The notes: generated from the sequence alone by a model not told the origin. Positions 45,647-57,014 are shown, numbered from the stretch's first letter. The stretch is DNA of 64,000 nucleotides from Roseateles hydrophilus (GCF_026712245.1 NZ_JAPPUY010000001.1:372001-436000); one strand, 5' to 3'. Numbers and translations are program-made.

Positions 45647-46369
45647 ATGGCTGGTCATTCCAAATGGGCCAACATCCAACACCGCAAAGGCCGCCAGGAC
45701 GAGAAGCGCGGCAAGATCTGGACGCGCATCATCCGTGAGATCACGGTGGCGGCGCGCCAGGGCGGCCCCGACATCAAGGACAACCCTCGCCTGCGGCTCG
45801 CTGTCGACAAGGCGAAGGCGGCCAACATGCCGGCCGACCGCATCAAATACAACATCGACAAGGCCAGCGGCAACATCGATGGCCTGACGTACGAGGAAAT
45901 CCGCTACGAGGGCTATGGCATCGCCGGCGCGGCCATCATGATCGACACGATGACGGACAACCGCGTCCGCACCGTGGCCGAGGTGCGCCATGCCTTCAGC
46001 AAGTACGGCGGCAACATGGGCACGGACGGCTCGGTGGCCTTCCAGTTCAAGCATGTCGGCCAGCTGCTGTTCGCGCCCGGCACGTCGGAAGACAAGGTCA
46101 TGGAAGTGGCGCTGGATGCCGGCGCCGAGGACGTGATCACCGGTGACGATGGCGCCATCGAGGTGCTGACCTCGCCCGCCGAATACGAAGTCGTCAAGGC
46201 CGCGCTGGAAGCGGCGGGCCTGACGCCCGAGCTGGCTGAAGTGACGATGCGCCCAGAGAACACGATTGCGCTGACCGGCGAAGACGCCGAGCGCATGCAA
46301 AAACTGCTGGACGTCATCGAGGATCTCGACGACACCCAGGCGGTCTATCACAACGCGGAACTCGGCTGA
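45647..46369 (+). CDS. yebC: YebC/PmpR-family regulatory protein
   Basis: A 240-residue member of the YebC family, reported either as DNA-binding regulators or as factors that relieve ribosome stalling. The diagnostic start [20 protein letters not shown] is intact, followed by [20 protein letters not shown] and the [20 protein letters not shown] helix. GGGAG precedes the ATG. It leads the dense plus-strand run and shares one base with the purD start (TGATG). Confidence 0.95.
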   Translation: MAGHSKWANIQHRKGRQDEKRGKIWTRIIREITVAARQGGPDIKDNPRLRLAVDKAKAANMPADRIKYNIDKASGNIDGLTYEEIRYEGYGIAGAAIMIDTMTDNRVRTVAEVRHAFSKYGGNMGTDGSVAFQFKHVGQLLFAPGTSEDKVMEVALDAGAEDVITGDDGAIEVLTSPAEYEVVKAALEAAGLTPELAEVTMRPENTIALTGEDAERMQKLLDVIEDLDDTQAVYHNAELG

Positions 46370-47655
46370 TGAAAGTCCTTGTCATCGGCAACGGCGGCCG
46401 TGAGCACGCCCTGGCCTGGAAGCTGTTGCAGGGCGAGCGCGTCAGCCAGGTGTTCGTGGCGCCGGGCAATGGCGGCACGGCTCGCGACGCGCGCTTGCAC
46501 AACGTGGCCATTGCGCCCACCGACGTCAAGGCGCTGGCCGACTTCGCCGTGGAGCAGAAGATCGCGCTGACCGTCGTCGGCCCCGAGGCCGCGCTGGCGG
46601 TGGGTGTCGTCGACGAGTTCCGGGCGCGCGGCCTGCGCATCTTCGGCCCCACGCAGGCGGCCGCGCAGCTGGAGAGCTCCAAGGCCTTCGCCAAGGACTT
46701 CATGAAGCGTCACGGCATCCCGACGGCGGCCTACGAGACCTTCTCGGATGCCGCCGCCGCGCACGCCTACGTCGACGGCCGCGGCGCGCCCATCGTCATC
46801 AAGGCCGACGGCCTGGCGGCGGGCAAGGGCGTCGTCGTCGCGATGACGCTGGCCGAGGCGCACGAGGCCATCAGCTGGATCCTGGAAGACAACAAGCTCG
46901 GCGTCACGCACAACGCCGGTGGCGCGCGCGTCGTCATCGAGGACTTCCTGGCCGGCGAGGAGGCCAGCTTCATCGTCGTCTGCGACGGCAAGCATGTGGT
47001 GTCGCTGGCCACCAGCCAGGATCACAAGCGCCTGCTGGACGGCGACGCCGGCCCCAATACCGGCGGCATGGGCGCCTACTCGCCCGCGCCGGTCGTCACG
47101 CCCAACGTGCATGCCAAGGTCATGCACGAGATCATCCAGCCGACCATCGCCGGCATGGCCAAGGACGGGCATCCGTTCACCGGCTTCTTGTATGCCGGCC
47201 TGATGATCGACGAGCACGGCCAGCCGCGCACGGTGGAGTTCAACACCCGCATGGGCGACCCCGAGACGCAGCCCATCATGATGCGGCTCAAGAGCGACCT
47301 GTTCGAGCTGCTGATGCACGCCACCGACGGCACGCTGGACCAGGTCGAGCTGCAATGGGACCGCCGCGTGGCGCTGGGCGTGGTGCTCGCGGCCCAGGGC
47401 TATCCGCTGGACCCGCGCAAGGGCGATGCCATCACCGGCCTGCCGGCCGATCAGGCGGAGGCCATGGTCTTCCATGCCGGCACGGCGGAGCAGGACGGCA
47501 AGCTGGTGACCAGCGGTGGCCGCGTGCTGTGCGTGACGGCGCTGGGTGAATCGGCCCGCACGGCGGCGCAGGCAGCCTACGAGGTGGCGGCTGGCATCCA
47601 GTTCGCGGGCCGGCAGTACCGTTCCGACATCGGCCACCGCGCCATCAAGCGTTGA
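46369..47655 (+). CDS. purD: Phosphoribosylamine-glycine ligase (GAR synthetase)
   Basis: PurD joins glycine to phosphoribosylamine using ATP, the second step of purine synthesis. The 428-residue ATP-grasp enzyme shows [20 protein letters not shown] at the start, [40 protein letters not shown], and [18 protein letters not shown] with the metal-binding residues. Length is normal. The stop overlaps the next gene's TTG start. Confidence 0.97.
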   Translation: MKVLVIGNGGREHALAWKLLQGERVSQVFVAPGNGGTARDARLHNVAIAPTDVKALADFAVEQKIALTVVGPEAALAVGVVDEFRARGLRIFGPTQAAAQLESSKAFAKDFMKRHGIPTAAYETFSDAAAAHAYVDGRGAPIVIKADGLAAGKGVVVAMTLAEAHEAISWILEDNKLGVTHNAGGARVVIEDFLAGEEASFIVVCDGKHVVSLATSQDHKRLLDGDAGPNTGGMGAYSPAPVVTPNVHAKVMHEIIQPTIAGMAKDGHPFTGFLYAGLMIDEHGQPRTVEFNTRMGDPETQPIMMRLKSDLFELLMHATDGTLDQVELQWDRRVALGVVLAAQGYPLDPRKGDAITGLPADQAEAMVFHAGTAEQDGKLVTSGGRVLCVTALGESARTAAQAAYEVAAGIQFAGRQYRSDIGHRAIKR

Positions 47656-48272
47656 CGCGTCATCCCGCCGTCCTTGCCGGGCCGTGGCTGCCGACCGGCT
47701 GCCACAGCCGGCTGGCGCGTGCGGTGCTGGGGCTGTTCGGCTGGACGGTGGACGTGCCCGGCCTGCCGGGCGAGCAGGGCGTGATCCTGGTCTATCCGCA
47801 CACGTCCAATTGGGACTTCGTCATCGGTGTGCTCGCCAAATGGGCGCTGGGCCTGCAGCTGCGCTTCTGGGGCAAGGACAGCCTGTTCAAGGTGCCGCTG
47901 CTGGGCCAGTGGGCGCGCTGGATCGGCGGCGTGGCGGTGGACCGCAGCAGCCCGCATGGGCTGGTTGGCGACACCGTGCGCCAGATGCGCGAGGCGGCCG
48001 GACGCGGTGAGCGCTTCTGGCTGGCGGCCGCGCCGGAGGGCACGCGCTCGCTGGCCACCGGCTGGCGCACGGGCGCTTACCAGGTCGCCGTGCAGGCTGG
48101 CGTGCCGGTGGGCCTGTGCTATTTCGATTTCCAGCAGCGGGTCGTGTGCCTGACCCGCTTTGTCACGCTGACGGGCGATGTCGACGCCGACTTCGCCGCC
48201 TTTGCCGAGTACCTTGGCCCACGTGTCGGCAAGCGCCCCGCGCTGGCCAGCCCCATCCGCCCCAGAACATGA
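47652..48272 (+). CDS. Lysophospholipid acyltransferase-like protein, second copy
   Basis: A 206-residue PlsC-type protein with HTSNWD as acyltransferase box, [29 protein letters not shown] and APEGTRS. It resembles the protein at 31660-32250 in size and in every block, so the two are paralogues. A TTG start overlapping the purD stop is the only in-frame start near the conserved N-terminus. The stop overlaps hemF (ATGA). The acceptor lipid is unknown. Confidence 0.85.
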   Translation: MTRHPAVLAGPWLPTGCHSRLARAVLGLFGWTVDVPGLPGEQGVILVYPHTSNWDFVIGVLAKWALGLQLRFWGKDSLFKVPLLGQWARWIGGVAVDRSSPHGLVGDTVRQMREAAGRGERFWLAAAPEGTRSLATGWRTGAYQVAVQAGVPVGLCYFDFQQRVVCLTRFVTLTGDVDADFAAFAEYLGPRVGKRPALASPIRPRT

Positions 48273-49204
48273 ACTCACAAGCCGTTCGCGACTACCTGCT
48301 GGGCCTGCAGCAACGCATCGTCGACACGCTCGAGGGCGTTGACGGCAACGCCTTCCTGAGCGATGGCTGGACGCGCGAGCCTGGCGGCCGGTTGGAGGGT
48401 GACGGTCTGTCGCGCCTCATCGAAGGTGGTGCGGTGTTCGAACGCGGCGGCGTCAACTTCTCGCATGTGAAGGGTCGGGTCTTGCCGCCCTCGGCCACGC
48501 AGCACCGGCCCGAGCTGGCCGGGGCGCCGTTCGAGGCCATGGGCGTGTCGCTGGTGCTGCACCCGCACAACCCCTTCGTGCCGACGGTGCACATGAATGT
48601 GCGCATGTTCGCGGCACTGCCGGCGAACGGGCCGGCCGTCACCTGGTTCGGCGGTGGCATGGACCTGACGCCCTACTACGGCTACGAGCGCGACGCGCAG
48701 CACTTCCACCGCGTCTGCCGCGATGCGCTCAGCGCCCACGGCGAGGGCCTGCACCCGAAGTTCAAGGCCTGGTGCGACGAGTACTTTTTCCTGAAGCACC
48801 GCAACGAACCGCGCGGCGTGGGCGGCATCTTCTTTGATGACTTCGCCGACGGTGGCTTCGATCAAGGCTTTGCGCTGATCCGCTCGGTGGGCGACGCCTT
48901 CCTGGCGGCCTATGTGCCCATCGTCGAGCGTCGCCAGGGCTATGCCTATGGCGAGCGCGAGCGCGACTTCCAGGCCTACCGGCGCGGTCGCTACGTCGAG
49001 TTCAACCTCGTGTGGGACCGCGGGACGCTGTTCGGCCTGCAGTCCGGCGGGCGCACCGAGTCCATCCTGATGTCCATGCCGCCGCAGGTGAGCTGGCGCT
49101 ATGACTGGGCGCCCGAGCCGGGCACGCCCGAGGCGCGGCTGTACACGGACTTTCTGCGTCCCCGTGACTGGGCGGACGAGACGCCCACGGCGCTGTGGCT
49201 ATGA
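48269..49204 (+). CDS. hemF: Oxygen-dependent coproporphyrinogen III oxidase
   Basis: HemF decarboxylates coproporphyrinogen III to protoporphyrinogen IX with O2 in haem synthesis. The 311-residue protein has [13 protein letters not shown]-type N-terminal text, [30 protein letters not shown] and the signature [20 protein letters not shown]. It sits between two genes it overlaps by four bases each, so expression is coupled to purD and nadD rather than to other haem genes. Confidence 0.97.
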   Translation: MNSQAVRDYLLGLQQRIVDTLEGVDGNAFLSDGWTREPGGRLEGDGLSRLIEGGAVFERGGVNFSHVKGRVLPPSATQHRPELAGAPFEAMGVSLVLHPHNPFVPTVHMNVRMFAALPANGPAVTWFGGGMDLTPYYGYERDAQHFHRVCRDALSAHGEGLHPKFKAWCDEYFFLKHRNEPRGVGGIFFDDFADGGFDQGFALIRSVGDAFLAAYVPIVERRQGYAYGERERDFQAYRRGRYVEFNLVWDRGTLFGLQSGGRTESILMSMPPQVSWRYDWAPEPGTPEARLYTDFLRPRDWADETPTALWL

Positions 49205-49788
49205 GGCTCGCGCTGTTCGGCGGCAGTTTCGACCCGCCTCACCTGGGCCACCTGGCCTTTGCTCGCTTCGCGCTGGAAGCCCTGGCGCCGCAGCGGTTGC
49301 TGTGGCTGCCTGCTGGCCGGCAGTGGCAGAAGCCCGACCAGGTCATGGCCGCTGGCGCGCACCGCGTGCAGATGCTGCGGCTGCTGATGGCGGGCGAGCC
49401 TCGCTTTGTCGTTGACGACCGCGAGCTGCACCGGCGCGGCCCGAGCTTCACGGCCGACACGCTGGGCGAGTTCAAGGCGGAGGCACCGGACGCCGAGCTG
49501 ATGTTCCTCATCGGCCAGGACCAGTACGCCCGCCTGCCCACCTGGTACCGTGCCGAGGCGGTGGCGCAACTCGCCACGCTGGTCGTCGTGCCGCGGGCGG
49601 GCGAGGCCGTCGTGACGCCGCCCGGCATGCCGCCGCATCGTCTGCAGGTGCTGTACCTGCCCGACACCCCAATTTCATCCACCGCCGTGCGCGACGCGAT
49701 CGTGCGTGGCGACGACATCTGCCCCTTGGTGGGCGCCGACGTGGCGAGCTATATTGACTCGCACCGTCTCTACGGGAAGAAGCCCTGA
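49201..49788 (+). CDS. nadD: Nicotinate-nucleotide adenylyltransferase
   Basis: NadD adenylates nicotinate mononucleotide in NAD synthesis. The 195-residue protein begins [20 protein letters not shown] with the nucleotidyltransferase HxGH (14-17), and has the C-terminal [10 protein letters not shown] motif. The start at 49201 overlaps the hemF stop; an ATG two codons earlier is less likely. rsfS follows directly, an arrangement widely conserved in bacteria. Confidence 0.95.
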   Translation: MRLALFGGSFDPPHLGHLAFARFALEALAPQRLLWLPAGRQWQKPDQVMAAGAHRVQMLRLLMAGEPRFVVDDRELHRRGPSFTADTLGEFKAEAPDAELMFLIGQDQYARLPTWYRAEAVAQLATLVVVPRAGEAVVTPPGMPPHRLQVLYLPDTPISSTAVRDAIVRGDDICPLVGADVASYIDSHRLYGKKP

Positions 49789-50517
49789 ATGGACATCCGC
49801 AAGCTGCAACGGGCCATCGTCGATGGTCTCGAAGACGTCAAGGCTCAGAACATCGTCGTGTTCAACACTGAGCACCTCTCGCCGCTGTTCGAGCGCGTCA
49901 TCATTGCCTCCGGCACCAGCAACCGCCAGACCAAGGCGCTCGCCTCCAGCGTGCGTGAAGCGGTCAAGGGCGGTGGCATGCAGGTCATGCGCACCGAGGG
50001 CGAGGACAACGGTGAATGGATCATCGTGGACTGCGGCGCCGCCGTCGTGCACGTGATGCAACCGGCCATCCGCGACTACTACCGCCTGGAGGAAATCTGG
50101 GGCGGCAAGCCGGTCAAGCTCAAGGTCGCCAGCGGCGAGACCAAGCTCGTGAAGGCCTCAGAGGAGGTCGCACCGGCTGCCAAGACTGCTGCAAAAAAGG
50201 CGCCCGCCAAGAAGGCAGCCGCTCCGGCCAAGAAGGCCGCACCGGCCGCCAAGACCGTTGCCAAGAAGGCGCCCGCGAAGAAGACGCCGGCCCGCGTTGT
50301 CGACGCCAAGACGCCGGCCGCCAAGACCATCAAGGTCGGTGCCGCCAAGCCTGCCGCCAAGAAAACCGTCGCCAAGAAGGCCGCGGTGAAGACGACTGTG
50401 GGCGTGAAGAAGGCCGCGCCGGCCAAGACGGCAGCCAAGGCGGCCGTCAAGACCACCGCCAAGGCCGCGCCGGCCAAGAAGGTGGCCGCCAAGAAGGCGC
50501 CGGCCAAGAAGGGCTGA
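49789..50517 (+). CDS. rsfS: Ribosome silencing factor RsfS with histone-H1-like C-terminal tail
   Basis: RsfS (RsfA/Iojap) binds L14 and keeps ribosomal subunits apart in starved cells. Residues 1-115 are a normal RsfS domain: [68 protein letters not shown]. Most RsfS proteins end there. This one goes on to residue 242 with a Lys/Ala/Pro/Thr tail built of AAKK, APAKK and KTAAK units, similar to bacterial histone-H1-like proteins. The tail is in frame with no stop and runs to the rlmH overlap, so it is not a sequencing split. Binding of rRNA or DNA by the tail is inferred from charge. Confidence 0.93.
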   Translation: MDIRKLQRAIVDGLEDVKAQNIVVFNTEHLSPLFERVIIASGTSNRQTKALASSVREAVKGGGMQVMRTEGEDNGEWIIVDCGAAVVHVMQPAIRDYYRLEEIWGGKPVKLKVASGETKLVKASEEVAPAAKTAAKKAPAKKAAAPAKKAAPAAKTVAKKAPAKKTPARVVDAKTPAAKTIKVGAAKPAAKKTVAKKAAVKTTVGVKKAAPAKTAAKAAVKTTAKAAPAKKVAAKKAPAKKG

Positions 50518-50984
50518 TGCGGCTCTTTCTTGTCGCCGTGGGCCAGCGCCAGCCGGCCTGGGCAGACAGCGCCTACGAGGACTTCGCCAAGCGCTTCCCG
50601 CCCGAGCTCCGGCTGGAGCTCAAGGCCGTCAAGGCCGAGACGCGCGGCAGCAAAACGGCCGAGCAGCTGATGGCGGCCGAGGCGGCGCGCATCGAGGCCG
50701 CGTTGCCCAAAGGTGTGCGCCGCATCATCCTGGACGAGCGCGGCGAGCGCCGCACCTCCGTCCAACTGGCTGAGCGTTTGAAGCTGTGGATGGGCGAGGG
50801 CCGTGACGCTGCCCTCATCATCGGCGGCCCGGACGGCCTGCATCCCGACTTGAAGGCCACGGCTGACGAGACGCTGCGCCTGTCCGATCTGACGCTGCCG
50901 CATGCGTTCGCCCGCGTGCTGCTGGCCGAGGGCCTGTACCGAGCCTGGACCGTGACGACCGGCCATCCCTACCACCGCGAATGA
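50517..50984 (+). CDS. rlmH: 23S rRNA (pseudouridine-1915-N3)-methyltransferase RlmH
   Basis: RlmH is a SPOUT-class methyltransferase that modifies pseudouridine 1915 in helix 69 of 23S rRNA, acting on the assembled 70S ribosome. The 155-residue protein shows [47 protein letters not shown] (the cofactor knot) and a C-terminal [19 protein letters not shown]. It shares one base with rsfS (TGATG) and four with maf. Confidence 0.95.
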   Translation: MRLFLVAVGQRQPAWADSAYEDFAKRFPPELRLELKAVKAETRGSKTAEQLMAAEAARIEAALPKGVRRIILDERGERRTSVQLAERLKLWMGEGRDAALIIGGPDGLHPDLKATADETLRLSDLTLPHAFARVLLAEGLYRAWTVTTGHPYHRE

Positions 50985-51586
50985 CCGCACCGCTGCTCTA
51001 CCTCGCCTCGCAAAGCCCGCGCCGCCGCCAGCTGCTGGATCAGCTGGGCGTGCGGCATGAACTGCTGCTGCCCGGTGCCGACGAGGACGCCGAGGCGTTG
51101 GAAGCGGTGCAGCCCGGCGAGCAGCCCGAGGCCTACTGCGCCCGCGTGACCGGGGCGAAGCTGGACGCCGCGCTGGCGCGCCGCGTCGCGCGCGGACTGC
51201 CGCCGGCGCCCATCTTGTGCGCCGACACGACGGTGGCCGTCGACGGCCTCATCCTCGGCAAGCCCGAGGACGAGGCCGACGCGTGCCGCATGCTGGCGCT
51301 GCTGTCCGGCCGGGGGCACCGCGTCATCACGGCGGTTGCCGTGGCGGATGGCACGCAGCGTGCGGCGATGCTGAACGTGTCGCGCGTCGAGTTCGCGCCG
51401 CTGACCGCTGCGCAGATCGCCCGCTACGTCGCCAGCCGCGAACCCTTCGGCAAGGCCGGCGCCTATGCCATCCAGAGCCAGGCGGCGGCCTGGATCGTGA
51501 ACATTGCCGGCAGCTACTCAGGCATCATGGGGTTGCCCCTCTTTGAGACCGCTTCCCTCTTGGAGAAATTCGGTTTCGAGTTCTGA
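50981..51586 (+). CDS. maf: Maf-family nucleotide pyrophosphatase
   Basis: A 201-residue Maf protein, a house-cleaning pyrophosphatase acting on non-canonical or pyrimidine NTPs. Seen: [16 protein letters not shown] at the start, [20 protein letters not shown] with the general-base Asp and metal site, and the [20 protein letters not shown] block. Text around the active site (QSQ) fits the YhdE (dTTP/UTP) subfamily, though this is not certain. It overlaps rlmH by four bases. Confidence 0.93.
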   Translation: MTAPLLYLASQSPRRRQLLDQLGVRHELLLPGADEDAEALEAVQPGEQPEAYCARVTGAKLDAALARRVARGLPPAPILCADTTVAVDGLILGKPEDEADACRMLALLSGRGHRVITAVAVADGTQRAAMLNVSRVEFAPLTAAQIARYVASREPFGKAGAYAIQSQAAAWIVNIAGSYSGIMGLPLFETASLLEKFGFEF

Positions 51587-51634
51587 CGCCTGCGCGCATG
51601 CCCGCGCGCAACCGTCAGCATTCAAGGATGAGAG

Positions 51635-53119
<1,485 letters not shown>

Positions 53120-53187
53120 AAACCAGGCCGCGCCTGCGGCCTTGTCTGACGGTGTGGGCGCTGGCGTCTGCGGCAAAATCCGGCGCC

Positions 53188-54465
53188 ATGCTCGCAACAG
53201 TTTCCCGTCGCCGCGGTCTCGCGGCCCTCGCCGCGCTGGCCGCCAGCCCGGTGCTCGCCCAAGTCCGCATCGACATCGCCGGCGTCGGCGGCACGCGCAT
53301 CCCGGTCGCCATCGCTGACTTCCGCGATGAGTCCCGCTCGCCGCAGCCCATCGCGGCCATCATCCGTGCCGATCTGGAGCGCAGCGGCCTGTTCCGCAGC
53401 GTCGACGCGCCCGGGGCGTTGAGCGAGACCAGCGTGCCCGCCTATGCCGAATGGAAGGCCCGCCAGGCCGACGCGCTGGTCGCCGGCTCCGTCACCCGCC
53501 TCGCCGATGGCCGGCTGGACATCCGCTTCAAGCTCTGGGATGTGGTCAAGGGCGCCGAGATCATCGGCCAGGCCCAGGCGGTGCTGCCCGACGATGCGCG
53601 CCTGGCGGCGCACCGCATTGCCGATGTCGTGTACGAGAAGCTGACGGGCGAAAAGGGTGTGTTCGCCACGCGCATGGCCTATGTCACGAAGGCCGGGCGC
53701 CGCTACAGCCTGGTCATTGCCGACGCCGACGGTGAGGGCGCCAAGGCTGCGCTGAGCAGCCCCGAGGCCATCATCTCGCCCACCTGGGCGCCCAATGGCC
53801 GCGAGCTCGCCTATGTGTCGTTCGAAAGCGGCAAGGCCACGGTACGCATCCAGGACGTGCAAACCGGTACCCGCCGTGTGCTGGCCGACTTCAAGGGCAC
53901 GAACAGTGCGCCGGCCTGGTCGCCGGACGGCAACCAGCTGGTGCTGAGCCTGTCGCGCGAGGGCGGCACGCAGCTGTTCGTCATCAACCGTGACGGCTCG
54001 GGCCTGCGCCGCATCGCCCAGAGCAGCGCCATCGACACCGAGGCCTGCTTTGCGCCCGACGGCAGCAAGATCTACTTCGTCAGCGACCGCGGCGGCGGCC
54101 CGCAGATCTACCGCATGCCGGCGGGCGGCGGCGCCGCGGAGCGCGTCACCTTCAACGGCAACTACAACATCAGCCCGGCCATCAGCCCCGATGGCCGCAC
54201 GATGGCCTACATCACGCGTGCCGGCGGTGCGTTCCGCCTCTGCGTGATGGACCTGGCCACCGGCCAGTCGCAGCAGATCAGCGATGCGAATGACGATGAA
54301 AGCCCGTCCTTCGCTCCCAACAGCAAGCTCATCGTCTACGCCAGCCGCGCCGGCGGCAAGGAGGTGCTGATGACAACGACGCTGGACGGCAAGATCAAGA
54401 CGCCGCTGCTGGTGTCGCTGGCGGAGGTGCGTGAGCCCAGCTGGGGCTCTTTTGCGGCCCAGTAG
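53188..54465 (+). CDS. tolB: Tol-Pal system periplasmic protein TolB
   Basis: TolB links the inner-membrane TolQRA complex to Pal and stabilises the outer membrane during division. The 425-residue protein has a signal peptide (RRRGLAALAALAASPVLAQ), an N-terminal domain (IPVAIADFRDE, IIRADLERSGLFRSV) and a six-blade propeller (ELAYVSFESGKATVRIQDVQ, PAWSPDGNQLVLSLS and later SPDG repeats). The 68-base gap after rng contains no tolQ, tolR or tolA. pal follows after 97 bases. Confidence 0.95.
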   Translation: MLATVSRRRGLAALAALAASPVLAQVRIDIAGVGGTRIPVAIADFRDESRSPQPIAAIIRADLERSGLFRSVDAPGALSETSVPAYAEWKARQADALVAGSVTRLADGRLDIRFKLWDVVKGAEIIGQAQAVLPDDARLAAHRIADVVYEKLTGEKGVFATRMAYVTKAGRRYSLVIADADGEGAKAALSSPEAIISPTWAPNGRELAYVSFESGKATVRIQDVQTGTRRVLADFKGTNSAPAWSPDGNQLVLSLSREGGTQLFVINRDGSGLRRIAQSSAIDTEACFAPDGSKIYFVSDRGGGPQIYRMPAGGGAAERVTFNGNYNISPAISPDGRTMAYITRAGGAFRLCVMDLATGQSQQISDANDDESPSFAPNSKLIVYASRAGGKEVLMTTTLDGKIKTPLLVSLAEVREPSWGSFAAQ

Positions 54466-54562
54466 CCGGACCACCCGCACCTTTGTTGGACAATATCGCG
54501 CCGGCAACGTTGTCGGCTTTGCTGTTTCACCCTGCCCCCTGTCTGTTGTGGAGACCACTCGA

Positions 54563-55099
54563 ATGAAGCTGACCCGTTACGCGCTCACCCTGATTGCCGC
54601 TGCTGCCCTTGCTGGCTGCCAATCGACCGTCAAGCTGGATGAGCCGGCGCCGGTCAAGGACGTTGCGCCGACGCCTGCCCCCACGCCTGCCCCGCAAGGC
54701 AATGTCGCCCCGGTGCCCCAGTCCCAGGTCAAGACCCTGACGCTGGACGAGCAGCTGACGCAGCAAGTTCAGGGCAAGCGCGTCGTCTACTTCGACTTCG
54801 ACAGCGACGTCGTCAAGGAAGAGTACCGCCCGCTGGTCGACCTGCACGCCAAGCGCCTGAACAACAACAAGAAGCTGGCGCTGACGCTGGAAGGCCACAC
54901 CGACGAGCGCGGCGGCCGTGAGTACAACCTGGCTCTGGGTCAGCGCCGTGCTGAAGCCGTTGCCAAGTCGCTGACGCTGCTGGGCGTGGGTGGCACCCAG
55001 GTCGAGGCGGTCAGCTTCGGCAAGGAGCGCCCGGCCGTGCAAGGCAGCGGTGAAGAAGCCTGGGGCAAGAACCGTCGCGTCGAGCTCAAGGACAAGTGA
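54563..55099 (+). CDS. pal: Peptidoglycan-associated lipoprotein Pal
   Basis: Pal is an outer-membrane lipoprotein that grips peptidoglycan and binds TolB. The 178-residue precursor has a lipobox LAGC (Cys19), a Pro/Ala-rich linker at about 30-55 and a C-terminal OmpA-like domain: VVYFDFDSDVVKEEYRPLVD, LEGHTDERGGREYNLALGQR, and NRRVELKDK. GAG lies 12 bases before the ATG. Its stop shares one base with the cpoB start. Confidence 0.96.
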   Translation: MKLTRYALTLIAAAALAGCQSTVKLDEPAPVKDVAPTPAPTPAPQGNVAPVPQSQVKTLTLDEQLTQQVQGKRVVYFDFDSDVVKEEYRPLVDLHAKRLNNNKKLALTLEGHTDERGGREYNLALGQRRAEAVAKSLTLLGVGGTQVEAVSFGKERPAVQGSGEEAWGKNRRVELKDK

Positions 55100-55887
55100 T
55101 GCGTCTTTCGCGCCTGTTGCGCCCGACGCTTCTCGCTCTGGCCGCGGGCGCGGCCTTCATGCAGCCGGCCCAGGCCGGCTTGTTCGAGGATGACGAAGCC
55201 CGCAAGGCCATCCTCGAACTGCGCACCAAGATCCAGGCCAACGAGGACGCCGCCAAGCAGCGTGCCGAGCAGCTGAATGCGCTGGTGCAGGAGCAACTGC
55301 AGCCGCTGCGCCGCAGCATGCTGGACCTGAACAGCCAACTCGACGCGCTGCGCGCCGAGGTGGCCACACTGCGTGGTGCCAATGAGCGCCTGGCCCGCGA
55401 CTTGGCGGACACCCAGCGCAAGCTGACCGATCAGTCACAGGCCGTCGATGCGCGCCTGAAGCCGCTGGAGCCGCAGAAGGTCAACCTCGACGGCCGCGAG
55501 TTCCAGGTCAGTCCCGAGGAGCGTGGCCAGTACGACGCCGCCATCGGTCTTGTGCGACGTGGTGACTTCGCCGAGGCCGTGTCGGCGCTGAGTTCATTCC
55601 TCAAGCGCTACACCGCCAGCGGTTACACGGATTCCGTGCGCTTCTGGCTCGGCAATGCGCAGTACGGCAAGCGCGATTACAAGGACGCAATCGCGACCTT
55701 CCGCGCCTTCATCGCTGGCAACGCCGACCACCCGCGTGCGGCCGAGGCGCTGCTTGCTCTGGCCAACTGCCAGATCGAGCTGAAAGAGGTCAAGGCGGCA
55801 CGCCGCAGCCTGGAGGACCTCATCAAGGCCTATCCGGGCACCGAGGCCGCGCAGGCGGGCAAGGAACGCCTGGCGACGCTGAAGTGA
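55099..55887 (+). CDS. cpoB: Cell division coordinator CpoB (YbgF)
   Basis: CpoB is a periplasmic protein that couples PBP1B activity to Tol-Pal during constriction. The 262-residue protein has a signal peptide ending QPAQA, a coiled-coil trimerisation region at about 30-110 (AEQLNALVQEQLQPLRRSML, LDALRAEVATLRGANERLAR) and C-terminal TPR repeats (GQYDAAIGLVRRGDFAEAVS, RFWLGNAQYGKRDYKDAIAT). The ATG is inside the pal stop (TGATG); an in-frame GTG one codon earlier is possible. Confidence 0.94.
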   Translation: MRLSRLLRPTLLALAAGAAFMQPAQAGLFEDDEARKAILELRTKIQANEDAAKQRAEQLNALVQEQLQPLRRSMLDLNSQLDALRAEVATLRGANERLARDLADTQRKLTDQSQAVDARLKPLEPQKVNLDGREFQVSPEERGQYDAAIGLVRRGDFAEAVSALSSFLKRYTASGYTDSVRFWLGNAQYGKRDYKDAIATFRAFIAGNADHPRAAEALLALANCQIELKEVKAARRSLEDLIKAYPGTEAAQAGKERLATLK

Positions 55888-56693
55888 ACGCGCAGGATCG
55901 GGCGGTCGTCGCCGCTGACGACGCCGATCTGGAGCGTCGCTTCGGCGGCCTGCGCCGCCTTCACGGTGATGCCGCCTACGGCAGCCTGCGTACGGCAAGG
56001 TTCGCCGTCGTCGGGCTGGGCGGCGTCGGGTCCTGGGCCGTGGAGGCGCTGGCCCGCAGCGGTGTCGCCGAGCTGATCCTGATTGATCTGGATCAGGTCT
56101 CCGAATCCAACATCAACCGCCAGATCCAGGCCTTGGGGTCGACGGTCGGTATGGCCAAGGCCGAGGCGCTGCGTTTGCGTATCGCGGATATCCACCCAGG
56201 CTGTTCCGTGCACGTGATCGAGGAGTTCGTCGATGCGGACAACTGGCCGACGCTGCTGGGAGGCGCTGCGGTCGACGGCCTCATTGATTGCTGCGACCAA
56301 GTGCGCGCCAAGGCTGTGTTGGCGGACTGGGCGCGACAGCAGGAACTGCCCTTCGTGACCGTCGGCGCGGCGGGTGGCAAGCGCGAGCCGCACCGCGTGC
56401 AGCTGGATGATCTCAGCGCCACCACCCACGACCCGCTGCTGGCCTCGTTGCGTCAACGCCTGCGCAAGCAGCATGGCGCGCCGCGCCTGGGCACCATGGG
56501 CGTCGCTTGCGTGTACTCAAAGGAATCAGTGCATTTGCCGCAGCGGGCGGAAGGTGAGGCCTGCGAGGTGGACGGCAGCTTGAATTGCCACGGCTACGGT
56601 TCAAGCGTGACGGTCACGGCGACGTTTGGCTTGTGCGCTGCTGCCGAACTGCAGCGGCTTCACATCGCACGTGCGAGTCAGCCGAGGGCCTGA
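55884..56693 (+). CDS. tcdA: tRNA threonylcarbamoyladenosine dehydratase TcdA (ThiF/E1 family)
   Basis: TcdA cyclises t6A37 to ct6A in tRNAs that read ANN codons, using ATP. The 269-residue E1-like protein has the nucleotide loop VVGLGGVGSWAVEALARSGV (residues about 35-54), DLDQVSESNINRQIQALGST, DCCDQVRAKAVLADWARQ and a late NCHGYGSSVTVTATFG. The GTG start overlaps the cpoB stop. Two tRNA-Lys genes, whose products carry t6A, follow on the same strand; this link may be chance. Confidence 0.92.
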   Translation: MNAQDRAVVAADDADLERRFGGLRRLHGDAAYGSLRTARFAVVGLGGVGSWAVEALARSGVAELILIDLDQVSESNINRQIQALGSTVGMAKAEALRLRIADIHPGCSVHVIEEFVDADNWPTLLGGAAVDGLIDCCDQVRAKAVLADWARQQELPFVTVGAAGGKREPHRVQLDDLSATTHDPLLASLRQRLRKQHGAPRLGTMGVACVYSKESVHLPQRAEGEACEVDGSLNCHGYGSSVTVTATFGLCAAAELQRLHIARASQPRA

Positions 56694-56715
56694 GCAAAAA
56701 AGTTTCTGAAACGGC

Positions 56716-56745
56716 TTGCAAACCAGGCAGAAAGCTGGCTAGAAT
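56716..56745 (+). promoter_or_regulatory. Sigma-70-type promoter of tRNA-Lys(UUU)
   Basis: TTGCAA (56716-56721) and TAGAAT (56740-56745), 18 bases apart, lie 19 bases before the tRNA. Both hexamers match the consensus at four or five positions. Confidence 0.6.
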
Positions 56746-56764
56746 GCTAGGCTCTGCTTGACAC

Positions 56765-56840
56765 GGGATGTTAGCTCAGTCGGTAGAGCAGCGGACTTTT
56801 AATCCGTTGGTCGCAGGTTCGAATCCTGCACATCCCACCA
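56765..56840 (+). tRNA. tRNA-Lys (anticodon TTT)
   Basis: A complete 76-base tRNA including encoded CCA. The acceptor GGGATGT pairs with ACATCCC; the anticodon loop CTTTTAA carries TTT; the T-arm is GCAGGTTCGAATCCTGC. It reads AAA/AAG codons. It precedes a second tRNA-Lys by 70 bases. Confidence 0.98.
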
Positions 56841-56848
56841 AAATTTAG

Positions 56849-56875
56849 TTGGCGTGACAAAAATCATGCTACAAT
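56849..56875 (+). promoter_or_regulatory. Possible promoter of the second tRNA-Lys
   Basis: TACAAT (56870-56875) is a good -10; TTGGCG (56849-56854) is the nearest -35 but at a short 15-base spacing. The second tRNA may also be read through from the first. Confidence 0.4.
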
Positions 56876-56910
56876 AGCAGGCTCAGCAAAACACTAGTTA
56901 GGCTGATTCA

Positions 56911-56986
56911 GGGCTCTTAGCTCAGTTGGTAGAGCAGCGGACTCTTAATCCGTTGGTCGTAGGTTCGAATCCTACAGGGCCCACCA
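56911..56986 (+). tRNA. tRNA-Lys (anticodon CTT)
   Basis: A 76-base tRNA with encoded CCA. The acceptor GGGCTCT pairs with AGGGCCC (one G-T pair); the anticodon loop CTCTTAA carries CTT, reading AAG. The D-arm and anticodon stem are nearly identical to the first tRNA-Lys, suggesting duplication followed by change of the wobble base and acceptor. Confidence 0.98.
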
Positions 56987-56991
56987 AATTT

Positions 56992-57012
56992 GCTTGTCGC
57001 TCAGCGACAAGC
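56992..57012 (+). terminator. Perfect hairpin directly behind the tRNA-Lys pair
   Basis: GCTTGTCGC-TCA-GCGACAAGC forms a 9-bp stem with a three-base loop, six bases after the CCA end. It has no U run and more likely guides 3' processing or pausing ahead of the true terminator. Confidence 0.5.
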
Positions 57013-57014
57013 CC

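Noticed and set aside
50161-50514. Short repeated units suggesting a CRISPR-like or tandem repeat array
   Set aside because: The units are imperfect, lack regular spacers and stay in frame as Lys/Ala codons of the rsfS tail.
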